DNA of 64,000 nt from Ectobius pallidus (Eukaryota > Arthropoda > Insecta > Blattodea > Ectobiidae): NCBI GenBank assembly GCA_964059195.1, contig CAXKWD010000002.1:169204559-169268558 (forward strand), read 5' to 3'. Of the stretch, positions 33,546 to 44,935 are shown piece by piece. Position 1 is the stretch's first letter, and each line of letters starts with the position of its first letter. Below the pieces are notes generated by a model. That model searched no databases, was not told the origin of the DNA, and saw nothing but the letters and a program-made list of their open reading frames with translations. Made by a program: the position numbers and the translations under genes.

Positions 33546-33935
33546 CCTATCCCAACTATCCGTATCTTGCTTCAAAGATTTACGTGCTTTTTAATTGCCT
33601 TTAGTCACATCTACTAATTGGCGAAGATGCCTAACATTTTCATTTGTCATATTAGGGAAATTCATAATATTGTTGAAGTGTGCATTTATAATAAGCCTTT
33701 CGTTACCATACCTCTCTACGAGTAGTTCCCATGTGATACCAATTCCTTGGTCACTTAGTTAAAGTGTTGTACTACGCCTCTGGAATCCCCTTTTAAAGCA
33801 GCAAGCAAATAATGAAACTTTTGCACTTTAGGAATACTAGAGTTGTTTCCCACCAATGACATAAATGTTTCTTTGAATGTAACCCAATCTTGCAAATTAT
33901 ATCCAATATGGCATATGTGGGTGGGGAGGTACTTC
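33546..33935 (-). pseudogene. BEL/Pao gag (DUF1759-like) fragment
   Basis: The minus-strand frame from 33937 reads LQDWVTFKETFMSLVGNNSS, IPKVQKFHYLLAALKGDSRG. After a frameshift near 33765 it reads WELLVERYGNERLIINAHFN and VRHLRQLVDVTKGN, with KSLKQDTDSWD after a stop. This order (D-W-x-F-x-x-F, QKFHYL, LxxRYGN, LRQLVD) is the DUF1759 Gag region of Pao/BEL LTR retrotransposons. No LTRs, protease or pol are present nearby. It is an orphan fragment with at least one stop and one frameshift. Confidence 0.75.
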
Positions 33936-33944
33936 AAAAACTAC

Positions 33945-34617
33945 TATTGAGCCACTGATCATATTACAAAAACGTATAATTAAAATATGCCTGAATAAAA
34001 GAATTGATTATCCCACTAACCGGATATATAACGAATTTAAAGTATTAAATATTGAGCAAATATATAAACACACGATATTGAATTTCTACCATAAAAATCG
34101 AAAAAAATATCAAAAGCATCCTCATGATTACACTACAAGACGCAATCAAATACCTACTTTAATTGAACCTAAATGTTTCACATCGGCAGGGCTATTACAC
34201 AGCTCGAACTCTGGTCCACGTCTATACAACTCAATAATGAAACTTCACCCTGAATTAGCCATGTACAAGGATTTCATTTTCAAATCCAGAATTAAAAAAT
34301 TAATATAAGAAACATTAATATTAACCACATTTCACACTTTCCCCTTTGTAATGATTTATATGTTCTTCTTTCCTTTTTCTGAATGGTATTAGTATCAATA
34401 TATTTTATTGTATTTTTAGTTTAAATTGATTGTATCTGTATTCATTTCATGTTATTTGTATTTTGTATTTGTATTTGTATTTTTATTTTTAATCGATGTA
34501 ATTTTAAAAGGAACTGACCCCAAACACGAGCTTTGCTCCTTTGGGGTAACTTATGTAACTCTTTCTTTCTGTAACTCTTCTTTAAATAAAAACTTGTAAA
34601 CTTGTAAACTTGTAAAC
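33945..34617 (+). mobile_element. CR1/Jockey-type LINE 3' end
   Basis: The plus-strand frame reads LQKRIIIKICLNKR-like residues from about 33965, then YTTRRNQIPTLIEPKCF and GPRLYNSIMKLHPEL to a stop at about 34308, followed by a 300-nt 3' UTR. It is the same protein tail as in the LINE split at 18760/23974, but a different copy. The 3' UTR carries a stem-loop (34518-34546) and the tail is three CTTGTAAA units ending at 34617. Severe 5' truncation is typical of LINE insertions. Confidence 0.75.
34518..34546 (+). other. LINE 3'-UTR stem-loop
   Basis: CCCCAAA (34518-34524) pairs with TTTGGGG (34540-34546), and GAGC pairs with GCTC around a TTT loop. The position and layout equal the two stem-loops in the minus-strand LINE at 18138-18301. 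Confidence 0.6.
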
Positions 34618-35574
34618 CACTAAATTTATGTAAGGATAATTGAGGTAACATCACTTGGACTGTTGGAATTGCTTCAGAAATTTAGGCCTACAGGTGATTG
34701 AACAGCTACTTCCAATGTCCAGAGAGGTATATTAAAAGAACAAATTAATGACACTCAGTCTATTTATTTTTGTAGATCGGAAGTGAATTGAGTGGTGTAT
34801 TGAATAACTATATCATTAAAGGGTAAATATCTCAATTGTTTATGCTATTACTCGAGTGTCGATATAAGGAATAGTTACTTGTTTATTTTGTAGAAATTCT
34901 AGAATAACTATGTCAAAATTATAATTCAGTTTTCAGTGTTAATATTAGTGTTCATTATATGTTTTATTAAGGCAGCTAAAATCATTTGTTTAAAGTCTAA
35001 AAAAAAACTATTCCACAAAAATAAAAGGCTAGAATACCTTTCATAAAAGTCTAAAAAACCAGGCCCTAGTCATAACGAACTTTATTCAACACTACTGTTA
35101 CCAACATGACAAACTTTAAAGAATCATGGGCGATGAAAATTTCGCTGCCTGAACACCCCGCTTATCCGAACAAGAGGAGGCAAAGCCATTTTGGCATTTG
35201 GAATTTTTATACAGCAAAAATGCAGATGCTGAAAAACTTTTTGAATAGTGTATTTAAACTCTGTATTTACAATTGTCTTAGGTTTAGCTACACTATGTAG
35301 CTATGGTGAGCAGAGAGGCATCAATATTAAGGCTCATCAATATTAAGGCTCATCCCAATTTGGAAGGTAAGAGTTTTAGTAAACAAATTGCATCTTCATA
35401 CCTAGCATTAAATGAGGCAACACAAAATGCAGTATGACTAGAAAGAAGCTCAAATTCAGATTATACTACCTGTTCTAGAAACAGCAATAAATCAGACTAG
35501 GATTAAAAAGGAGCTAATGATATTAGTAGGGCTCGGAAGTTGATGACCTAAAAATGCCTGAAAAATGTCCTTAA
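34618..35574. other. Intronic sequence, no feature recognised
   Basis: No coding or repeat family identified. TAA at 35572-35574 is the left target duplication of the next element. Confidence 0.35.
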
Positions 35575-37640
35575 GTGAGCACTCACACTGAAGTAGCATA
35601 GAATGCGAATTGCACTACCTGGATGCAGGCTGCACATCGAGTTGCATGGTTCACAGTTTTGCATTCATACCGAAGTAGCGAATGCGATCTGCAGTTTAAC
35701 GTACATTATATATTTTCACTTGAACAATTGAGAAACCCGTTTCAAGTAATGTAATTTACCTAAAGAGGATATAGTTTCAGCAATTTTAATGCAGGCTTTT
35801 TTCCTACTAGTTTCAATTGCCATATCATATAGTTAGAGTTGATGATTTGTGGTGAATAAAAACCCAGGATTTCGTCAAATAAAATGCAAAATTTCTATAT
35901 ATATTTCGCTATATAAAAATTGGATTTCGTCATAAAAACGGTAAAAAAAAGTCTTGAAAATCAGCTTTTAAATCTAACTGTATTTTTTTCGTACACTGAT
36001 AATATATATATCAAGCAACATGCAGGAGTGATATGACAATGTCTTGAATTCATATGAAATGCTGTAACATAAATAAACAGCTTACCCGATTTACTTGAGG
36101 AGCTTGTATTTTAGTTTAAAATTAAAATAAACTCCTTGCTTTACATTGTGGTTACGGCAGTTAAAAAAATGCACACATTATATAAAATATATAATATTTT
36201 ATTTGTCAACACATAGCACTTAAAAATAGAAGTAGGAATAAAGTTAAAATAATCACTCGTCATCATCATCACCATCATCGATGGAAAACAATCGATGTTT
36301 CTCCCAGATATCAATTTTTTAAGAACTGTTTTTTGCATTAATTTTGATGAATTTACATATTGAATCTGACATTGACGACATACTGACAAAATTTCCAAAA
36401 AACATCGATTTTTTTCATCGATAGTTTTTATGGAAATATTTTAGTTTATTTATGAATGTTGCCTAATTTTCTGAAAACAAGCCTTTTTTAAATATATATA
36501 TTGATGTTTTCCGTCAAAATACATCGATGTTTTCAGGTCGATATTATCGGCACATCGACGGTTACCTCCAAAGACGTTATCGCCGATTTTAACATCGATG
36601 CTCATTCCTACTTCCGTCTCTTTCACGCAGGATTCGCCGGGAACCCTACTTCCTTCTCTTTCACGCGGGATTCGGCGGGAATCATGACGTTACAGGTTGT
36701 AGCCTCCAACACCCACTTCGTTAAACGCAAGATTGTTGAAGTACGTAACTTACAGGTTATTTTAATTCATGATTAAAGATTTATTATTATTCTTCTATTA
36801 TATAATGAACAGTTATAACTTTTATAGGTGAACACAAAGACAGGAAGAACAGATCGGCCGCTTGTTTGCTTGTTTACTTGTTTCGGCCGTGAATCACGCC
36901 GCCGGCCGCAGATTTCTCCTTCCTCTAAAGTCCCTACTCTTCTTCAGTTGACCTTGACTTCTTCGAGTTTCAAATCAAGCCGATGACTCCCGTTTTCATC
37001 AACGGCTCTCATTTTTAATTAAATTATTTATCGTGAAAAAAAAGAATACATTCAAATATGAGTTTATATAAAGTAGAACTTTTACATTTTCCCATATTTC
37101 GCGTAAAAATGGGATAAAACCTTAAAAACCGGGTATTTCGCGAAAAGCATTACATTTCGCGAAACTTCATGAATGAATGAACACATATTTTCAATAAAAA
37201 AACACCAGAAACGAATTTATTACAGTAATATGAACTTCTATTACTAATTTCGTGTTTTGGGGGTTAACGAAATGTGACTATCCCTACGTATAGTCTACGC
37301 ATGTACAAATTGTATGTTAAATAGCTCTCTTTCTAGCAGTTTTCATGACATCTTTGCCATAATCTACTGCTACACAAGTGAATATGTGATGAATGTTCTT
37401 AACAATTAGAAAACTGCTGAAAAGGCAACTGTACGCATGCGTCGTCCCGAGTAGCGTCGCATGAAGTAAGTCCAGATCTATCTGAAGAAATGAATGTCGC
37501 ACTCTGCGAGCTGCACTATTGCCACGCTACTTTGGTGTGAATACTTGAACTTGTTTCTTTGGGATTTAAAATGAGTAACTTGCAGCGTGCATCCAGGTAG
37601 CATGTCGCAAGTGGCATGCTACTTCGGTGTGAATGCTCCC
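35575..37640. mobile_element. PIF/Harbinger-like transposon, non-autonomous
   Basis: The ends GTGAGCACTCACACTGAAGT (35575-35594) and, inverted, GGGAGCATTCACACCGAAGT (from 37640) form terminal inverted repeats. Similarity extends about 60 bp inward, including ACCTGGATGCA. TAA flanks both sides (35572-35574, 37641-37643), and the 3-bp TWA duplication is typical of PIF/Harbinger. A subterminal copy of the end motif (CTACTTTGGTGTGAAT) lies at about 37527-37542. No DDE transposase was found. Inside are an ATCGAT-rich block (36226-36616) and a 41-bp tandem duplication (36607-36690). Confidence 0.72.
36226..36616. repeat. ATCGAT-rich block with short inverted ends
   Basis: GAAGTAGGAAT (about 36226) and ATTCCTACTTC (36606-36616) are inverted. 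In between CATCGAT or ATCGATG occurs at least seven times, with poly-T stretches. It looks like a small foldback-type insertion inside the Harbinger-like element. Confidence 0.4.
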
Positions 37641-37711
37641 TAAATTTACAGAAGTACGACATGACAAAATTTTAAAACTGACTCAGTATTTTTAAATATG
37701 TATTTAAAAAA

Positions 37712-39804
37712 AGGAATATGGTTGTTGGTTGGTTGCTAATGTCCAGCTTGTTGGAGCTCTTCCATTAGCTGTCTTGCTTCCCAGTAGCATGTAGATACCT
37801 GTAAGTCTGAGCTGTGTAATGCTCTGCACTGTAGTAGGTGCTCGCTGTCCATAACAGATTCTTGTTGGTCACAAAGAACACATTTTGGAGAGGTGTAGAT
37901 ATTGAGTTTGTGTAGGTGTGCTGCTAAACAGTCGTGTCCTGTATAGAGTATGAAGAGTGCTACTGCATTCATTCTGGGGCTGTCTGGTACCAGGTTTGTC
38001 CGTGTGACTAGAGGTTTCCATTTTTTATTTTCACTTTCTCGGTATATTTCTTTCTTTATATTCTGTTTGATGGATTTATTAATGAGTATCTTTGCGGAAT
38101 GGAATGGCATTGTTTGCTTTCTAGACCATTGGATCTTAGTGCCTTTCTTCGCCAGGAAATCTGCTTGTTCGTTGCCTTGTATGTCGCAGCGTGAGAGGAT
38201 CCATTGTGTACTATTTTCTTCAGCAAGTTCTGTAGGTGTTTGATAGAATCTTGAATTTCAGAAACACATATGCTTGCAGGGTTGTTGGCTGCTATTGCTT
38301 GTATGGCTGATTTTGAGTCAATGAGGATAACAGCATTCTTGAAGGCAGTATAATTGTAGAAAAGTTGTTTTAGGGCTAAGTTAATGGCTTCCAATTCTCC
38401 GTTGAAATGTGTAGAGTTTGTACCTAGAGTTAAATAGAAGCTAAATAGACTGCTAAATATTCCTGCTCTTGCTCTGTTATTATTACTCATTAATGACCCA
38501 TCAGTAGAAATGTGTATCTAGCATGAATGGTTTCTAGTGCAATTTGTTATTTGTCAGTTGCGATCACTATCTTGTTTCCTGATGTTTTCTGTTAAGTTTA
38601 TGTTGTAGTTAATTGTAATTTTGTTGAGGGGATTCGGTGGGACAAGCAGTTTTTGTGGTTTTTCCAGCTGTAGGTTGTAAAATGTTTGTAGATGTTTAAC
38701 TTTCTGTATGAAGCCTTCTTGTTTCTTGAGATTTCGTGGTGTTTCTGTATAATTTCTCCAACATTCAACGTTTGGTATTCTTTTTACTTTTTCATACAGG
38801 AGAAGATTCTTCCTTTCTCTGTCAGATTGGAATGAAGGTTTTTCTGTGAAGGCTTGTAGAACTTTGATAGGGGTGGATGGGACTGCACCTGTTATAATTC
38901 TTAGTGCTTGGTTTTGCACTCTCTCAATTCTATCCAGGTTTAATTTGGTTGCTGTAAAAATGGTTTCACATCCATATTGAAAGACAGGCTTGATGTGAGT
39001 TTTATAAGTAGTATTTAGTACTGATCTAGAGCTCCCCCATTTACATCGAGCAAGATTTTTTAGGACTGAGAGTCTCTTGCTTACCTTTTCTGTGACTTCT
39101 GTTACATGATGTTTCCATGTTAGTTTTTGGTCAAAGGTTATTCCTAGGTATTTTGAACTTTCAGTTTGAGTTATATGTTTTTGTTCTGTAGCTTAATGTT
39201 TATTACCGGTAGGTGATAACTTAGAGTAAAGATTTGATATTTCGTTTTGTCAACATTGATCTGCATATCATCTTCTTGGCACCATTCATCTAATTTGTGC
39301 AGTGCATAATTCATTTGGCTAGGAAGTTGTTCACGGTTATTGTTATTTGTTGTGGTCCAAATAACCAAGTCATCCGCACATAGTGCTGATTTAATATGTA
39401 GTGCTTGATTCAGTTTAGCTGGAAGGTCACTGATCATAAGATTAAATAGGGTTGTGCTAGACACTGATCCTTGGGGAAGGCATTTCTTTGATAACTTATA
39501 TTTGGATGTTGCATTTCCATATCTAGTAGTGTATAGTCTTTGGGCTAGGAAGTTGTAAAACCATTTGAGCATGTTGTTATTTATGCCCATTTTTGCCATT
39601 TTATGGATTAGCATGGTTCGCCACACTGAGTCATAGGCAGATTTGAAATCTATGAAAACTGCAAGGACGGATTTCATCTTGTCTAATTCATCTTTCATTT
39701 CTTGGCTTACTTTGGCTGGTTGTTGACTTGTGGATTGGTAGGTTCTGAAACCAGCTTGAGCTGGTGTAATTAAGTTCTGGGTTTCTAGGAACCAAAAAGG
39801 AATA
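37712..39804 (-). mobile_element. LINE with RNase H (I-group-like), 5' truncated
   Basis: Read on the minus strand in several frames: RT from about 39795 (GFRTYQST, FIDFKSAYDSVWR, CLPQGSVSSTTLFNLMISD, Cys-Ala-Asp-Asp catalytic box), then a KYLGITFDQKLTWKHHVTEV thumb. A GAVPSTPI connector follows (38919-38554), then an RNase H domain (NGELEAINLAL, ILIDSKSAIQAI, IQGNEQADFLAKKG). It ends with a C-terminal zinc-binding motif Cys-x2-Cys...His-x4-Cys (CVLCDQQESVMDSEHLLQC) before the stop at 37736. The RNase H points to the I/Nimb/LOA side of LINEs. Frameshifts near 39175, 38500 and 38215 make it inactive. The tail is (CAAC)-like near 37712. Confidence 0.82.
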
Positions 39805-41592
39805 CAGTGGAACCTCGTTAGCACGTTCCTCATTACTACGTTTTCCCGCATAGTACGCCGGTTTTTTGAAGTCCCGGTCCCAATCTTACTAACTACATGT
39901 TTAAATGTTTCTTAACACGTTTTGGTTTAACGCTTAGTACGTTCATATTTGGCTCGCCAACCACACTTTGCCAAAAACAAGCCATTGCGCATCCGATCGT
40001 TAGGGCCCTGATTTATTGGTGAAATAAAATGGCTGATTTCGGTGTTAACTTCATTCTATTTCGGTGGGTATTTCGTGAAATAAATTACTTATAGGCTAAT
40101 ACATTGGGAACATTGCGCAATGATAAACTTTGCTTCTTTATTTACATGAACTAACACCCCCCATTTCTATATTCTTCTGCCCTTGTATGAATTGAAGTAA
40201 CTTTCGATTTAGGCATGATTAGAGTTATTATTCAAATATAATGACGAGAAATATTATCGTAAATTCTACTAAACACCATCAGATAGCTATTTGCAAACAG
40301 AAGTGCCAACCATACCACTGTGGATAAAAGACGAAATTTGTTGAATACAAACATTATACATTCTTCAGCTGTAATCGATCATAGGCATCGCTAACTTGGC
40401 AAAGACATAGCAGGAAAGGAGTGTACTCAACAGTACAAACCAGGTCACAGACAATCTTTGCGTAAATTCTGCAATCTTTGTAATCGATCACAAATATCGA
40501 TAGTTCGGTAAATCTTCGACAGCCACAGGAACAGCAGAAAAAAAGCATGCTGCTAAGAAATAAAAAAATACAGTACACCGAAACACAATATTGTGATTTC
40601 AAGGCACATTTTCGTGCTCATTTCTCACTTTACGGACAGAAGGGGCATATTTCGCGCTTATAGACACATTTCGCGGAATCGAGTAAATTTCGCGATATTT
40701 CGTGGATTCAATTTCGTTCATATTGGTATTTTAAGCATATAAAAGCTAAATATAGCTTTGGGAGGTTGTTTTATAAAATTTCGCGCTTATCGTTGTTACC
40801 AAAAAATACGGCCCCTACCGATCGTGTAATCTCTATGTCAGAATTCTTGTACTCTTTGCTTTATGGGACCAATCGTCAGCCATTGTAGTTGCTTCTCATT
40901 GGTCATATTGTTTTGCGCGGATTTAGCAATGTCAGCTGTATAGCCGCCATTTTTTTTCGTGATAATTTTATTGTGTTCTCTAAGTGAAATATGTTTCAAA
41001 TTTCTTACGGTTCGTGTGGTGTCGAGAAGAAAATATTAGAATGTTTGAAGAAATGCAGGCTAAAAAAGCAGATCATGCTTCTCACGTGGGAATTGGATCG
41101 CATTTCTTTGGCAATTTGACTTTGTTCGCTGAACATTTTGGCACGTCTGAAATTTTGAACAATTACAATTTCAGTTATTTTATGTTTGTCAATAGATTGT
41201 GGAGTGCAATTTGTTTCATGTGTGATAATTTAGAATAAAGTGGATGCTTTTTTTGTGAATTTCGTATGGTTTTTCATTAAATGTGGCTCCCATACATTCC
41301 TTCAATTTTTGTAAGTTTTAATTTTTTCAAATAAAATTGTTAGGCCTATGTATTCATTTACATAATATAAATCTCGCATAACTAATGGCTTGGCATAGAA
41401 GCTCCTGTGTGTCAATATGGGTATTTCTGAGTCATTAGGATGCACTTTTGGGTGGTTCTGAGCAACTTAGAAAACACAGGTCTATCTACATATTCCCTAC
41501 GATTTTTTTTTTAAATTTTCAGTAGTACGTTTTCCCGTTTAAGACGTTTATTTTTTCGGTCCCATAAAAAACGTGTTATCGAGGTTCCACTG
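39805..41592. mobile_element. Pogo/Tigger-like element, non-autonomous
   Basis: The ends CAGTGGAACCTCGTTAGCAC (39805) and, inverted, CAGTGGAACCTCGATAACAC (from 41592) with TA at 39803-39804 and 41593-41594 are the pogo/Tigger signature. Just inside both ends, in the same orientation, lies TACGTTTTCCCG followed by a T run and GGTCCC, probably transposase-binding sites. The 1.79-kb interior has no recognisable transposase; an 84-codon frame (40984-41238) and a minus frame (40602-40354) carry no known domain. It inserted at or next to the 5' end of the RNase H LINE. Confidence 0.82.
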
Positions 41593-41739
41593 TATACAGT
41601 AGTCTAATAATAAAGAATAATAAACATGGACAATACTTAAGTAAAATATGAAAAAATAAAAACAAAATTACTTGGTATTTCTAAATTTATATACAATAAA
41701 GCTTGCCGGTTTTGACCATGCAACATCCAACACCATAGA

Positions 41740-42081
41740 CTATTCAATTTTACTGTGAATTAATTCAGCTTCCATGGTGAATCTTATGTTGAAGTGTAAG
41801 CTGTTGAATAGCTTGAAGAATTCCTGAAGTTTTTCTGGTCCACGTTGCCATACAATGATTGCATCATCAACGTACCTGAAGAAGGCTTTTGGTTTTCTCA
41901 GTGCCAAGTCTACAGTTTTGTGTTCAGAATCATCCATGAAGAAATTAGCAACATAGAATGTCCCGTTGCATAGGAAATAGGTCAATGTTAAGGTGTGTTT
42001 GTACAGAAGTGTAATATTGGATGGAAAATACTGCGTAACCAGTTCCAAGGTGTCTTCAAGAGGTACTCTGGTGGTATGCAC
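41740..42081 (-). pseudogene. Penelope-like element RT fragment
   Basis: A minus-strand frame of 113 codons has PLEDTLELVTQYFPSNI, LTYFLCNGTFY, then ANFFMDD and KPKAFFRYVDDAIIVW with the catalytic Tyr-Val-Asp-Asp, followed by LHFNIRFTMEAE. Order and spacing match Penelope RT. The expected GxxMGSPLSP motif between the Gly-Thr-Phe-Tyr and Val-Ala-Asn-Phe segments is missing, an in-frame deletion of roughly 15 residues that would disable the enzyme. The GIY-YIG partner domain may correspond to the separate fragment at 43410-43740. Confidence 0.8.
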
Positions 42082-42514
42082 TTACCTGAATGGAGGTAAG
42101 GAATTATGAGATCACTTTTTCTCTAATGTTGGAAAGTTCATTCTGAGGACAAGAATGAAAAGCTCCTAAAAACTGATCAGTAGAGAATATAATGCCGAAA
42201 AATGCAAAATAAAAGCCGGCTATTTTTGTTCATTTTGAGGCTTGACAATTTTATGCTACATCCTCCATTGTGTGTGATGTTTCAGAAAAAAGATGACATT
42301 CTATCAGCTTCCGAGTCCTAGATATTAGTACTGTATCACCAAAAGATCAGCAATTCTGTTCTATTGAATTTTTTGTTTTTTGTTTTATTCTTTTAAAGCT
42401 GGAGACACATGCGAAGGGTTGATCAAAAAAGAAAAAGAAATCAATATTTTAAGTAACAAAGAAAATAAGTAATAAATAATAAAATCCTGTGTTTGTGTGT
42501 GTTTCACAACTTAC
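42082..42514. other. Intronic sequence next to exon B
   Basis: No feature recognised. It includes the donor side of the exon at 42515-42698. Confidence 0.4.
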
Positions 42515-42698
42515 AATATCACTCACCACCTCCTGTAAGGGGCGAGGGTCATCACGACGAGCTAGATGAGAACTCTGAAGTCTCCTCAGCAAAGGAACTC
42601 CATTCCTGAACTGTCTCTTCAGTGTCCAATATGCTATCAGTCGCTGAATCAACTGACTCTTTTTCGGCACATTCACCAATGAAGCAATTTCCTGAATC
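42515..42698 (-). CDS. Br140: BRPF/Br140 linker exon (second visible)
   Basis: The acceptor TCTATCAG precedes 42698. The first base completes an Arg codon begun in the exon at 63618, giving [19 protein letters not shown], the counterpart of BRPF1 IPPHR...RKSQ. It then encodes [20 protein letters not shown] and [15 protein letters not shown], nearly invariant in BRPFs; this region lies in the part reported to bind ING5 and MEAF6. Two donors are possible: GTAAGT after 42515 (ends ...VVSDI, stronger) or GTGAGT after 42527 (ends ...LQEV). Both leave phase 0 and join GELYRQL in the next exon. Spliced reads would decide, and both may be used. Confidence 0.9.
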
Positions 42699-43409
42699 CT
42701 GATAGAAAACATTGTATCAATTAAATGTTCTTTATTTTTTTGGATGAAAGCATCCACCCCAAAAATATTACACACAGAGTTAAGCTCAAACAAAAATAAG
42801 CCAATATCTCCCTAAACTTTGCACGTGCACAAAGCTGCCAGCTAATAAACCTGGCAGTGAGCCTGTCTGACACATTTACTTTGCTTTTCCATAAAATTTT
42901 ACGCATAACAAATCCACTTTGACTTAGTTCGCAGGCTTCCACGACCAGAGAAGACATCAAAAACATGACGCGGCCCAACCCGGATATCAATTACTATCAC
43001 TTTAAATCCACTTTGTTATTCACAATGTCTTCTAAGAAATTCACTCACCATCATATAACTACCTCAAGAACAACAAAACAGAGAGAAAGAGAGAGGAAAA
43101 AAGAGAAAGATGAAGAGAGGATAAAAGAGAAAGATGAAGAGAGAGAGAAAGACAAAGACAGAGAGATAAACATTCAATATTTCATTAAAAAATTAGAAAT
43201 CTAAAATTTAAAATTTTTAAACTTCAAAATGTTTAAAATCCAACTTTTTAAATTGAATCTAAGATTCTCTTTAAATCTGTGGCATTAATGTGACATTCTC
43301 CACAGTAACTCCTATAAATAAACATGAAAATTCACCCAAGAAATTTATATGCCACTCTGTAAATTTAAGAAAACATTCAAAGAATAAAAAATAACATTAG
43401 CCTCAAAAA
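42699..43409. other. Intronic sequence with a purine-rich tract
   Basis: Bases 43078-43172 are a GA-rich tract (AGAGAAAGA units) that gives a chance Lys/Glu-rich frame. An 89-codon minus frame at 42990-42721 has no known domain and was not called. This begins the largest visible intron (20.9 kb). Confidence 0.4.
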
Positions 43410-43740
43410 AGAATGTGAAAAAATTTATAAACCCAAATGATAAAAATATGGAGGCAACGGAAAACAAATCTAGAATTTGCCAAATAAGCTGTGAAGATTG
43501 CATCAAATTTTACATTGGGAAAATAAAAATTAATATAAAAGTAAAAGCTAAAATATTTTAGGCACACAAAATAGCAGAAATAATACAAATCAGCAGTAGC
43601 AGTGCATTTTTTTAAACAAAGGCCACAACATTAGTAAAGAAAGAAAACTATTACCAGAAGCCATCAGAACTTACAGCACAGGAGAATATCTTTATTATTG
43701 AAAATTGAAAACTTTGAAAAAAAAAAAAGAAATTAATAAA
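43410..43740 (+). pseudogene. Possible Penelope-like GIY-YIG endonuclease remnant
   Basis: The plus strand reads SRICQISCEDCIKFYIGKIK then degenerate His/Ala-rich sequence and KENYYQKPSELTAQENIFII. A Cys-x2-Cys just before Phe-Tyr-Ile-Gly, followed after about 60 residues by a helix ending in Glu, resembles the zinc-bearing GIY-YIG endonuclease of Penelope-like elements. Stops interrupt it. A Pro/Ser/Thr-rich stretch follows (43745-43870). The call is tentative because only the YIG box is clear. Confidence 0.4.
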
Positions 43741-44140
43741 CTTGTACACTCATACAGATAGTAAGCAGCCTCATTCACAATTTCCCCCATCACCAACATT
43801 GTCAAACACACCCACTCCACCCCCACCAATTTCATGAGGACCAGCAAATAGTGAAAATACATAACAGCCAATATACTCTAATAAAATACAGGACACTCAT
43901 GCTTCCAGCGGGGGAACACTACACTAGCACTAAACTTCGCGCTTAGAATGGAATCATAGGTTGGAATGTATATGTATTCAGAAAGTTGTTTTCATGAACA
44001 ACAATACTGAAAGAAAGATGTTATTCCAAACAGAACAGTATAATATATATTTTTTTAAATGTCCCATTCACTCATATTTAAATTTGAATGTGGGAAGATA
44101 CAAATTCACAACCACAATATTCACAGAAAACTTCCATTAT
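43741..44140. other. Intronic sequence, no separate feature
   Basis: Starts with the Pro/Thr-rich extension of the Penelope-like remnant and then shows nothing recognisable. Confidence 0.3.
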
Positions 44141-44212
44141 ACTCAGCAGCTCAGTGGTTAGCAAGAAGAACTATGGACCGAAGGTTTCCAAATTTGAATC
44201 CCGGTGTGGTGT
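44141..44212 (+). mobile_element. tRNA-like SINE head fragment
   Basis: A box-A-like GCTCAGTGGTTAGCA (44149-44163) and a degenerate box B TTTGAATCCCGG (44191-44202) are spaced as in a tRNA, followed by a T run (44209-44218). The body is not recognisable. It is too degenerate for a functional tRNA. Confidence 0.45.
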
Positions 44213-44935
44213 TTTTTTTCTTTTATATTATTTTAAAAGTAAATACTGTGTATAATTTTAAAACAAATTAATTTAAATAATTTTTTAATTTTAATGCCCT
44301 GTATTTTTAATGAATTGTCTGTCTGTATGGCACAATACAATGTAATACAATGCATAATAAAACAATTTTTACGAACATTATCAATGGCCAAAACAATTAA
44401 CGTTTCCAACTTAAAGACTGCCTTAGTGATGAAACATATTAAAAATCACTTTCACCTGATCTTGAAATTAAAAAAAAAATAGACCTTGCAACTGAATTAC
44501 TATAAAATCTCTTTCCTCTGAAGCCTTCAGATTATGGTCTTTTAAAACATGTGCCTATTGTTCATTAGGTCTGCTATCTGTTCATAGGCTCTGAAGTTGG
44601 CTGATATTTATCATTATTATTGTTATTATTAAAGTTCCCCCCCCCCCCCGTTTTGGACTCCGATGGACCATGCTATTCAAACTGCTTTCTTCTTTGATCT
44701 TTCACATTCGCCCAGTATTCCCGCATTCTTACTCGGTGAGCTTCCTTCTGTTCTTTTGTCCACATCTTGCCTGATTTCATTTTGGCTGAAAACTCTGTAT
44801 TTCCCCAAGTTTCTTCTTCAAAGGGTCACGTTTTTGGATGTCCTCATGTGAGATCTCCAGTCTTTTTCCATATCTATAAACCAGATCTCTTTGGTATTCT
44901 TTCCCAAATTCTTTGGTATTCTTTCAATCCTCTCA
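44213..44935. other. Intronic sequence, possible old LINE remnant
   Basis: A poly-C run lies at 44638-44649. The minus strand of 44900-44660 reads a Lys/Arg/Glu-rich chain with stops that could be a LINE C-terminus, but no catalytic motif remains, so it is not called as a gene. Confidence 0.3.

Noticed and set aside
40984..41238. 84-codon frame in the pogo-like element
   Set aside because: No helix-turn-helix or DDE motif; cannot be called transposase.
42721..42990. 89-codon minus frame just upstream of the BRPF linker exon
   Set aside because: It could look like an extra exon, but the flanking exons already join in phase with family-perfect sequence and the frame has no BRPF match.
43078..43172. 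Lys/Glu-rich coding-like frame
   Set aside because: Produced by a GA-rich low-complexity tract.
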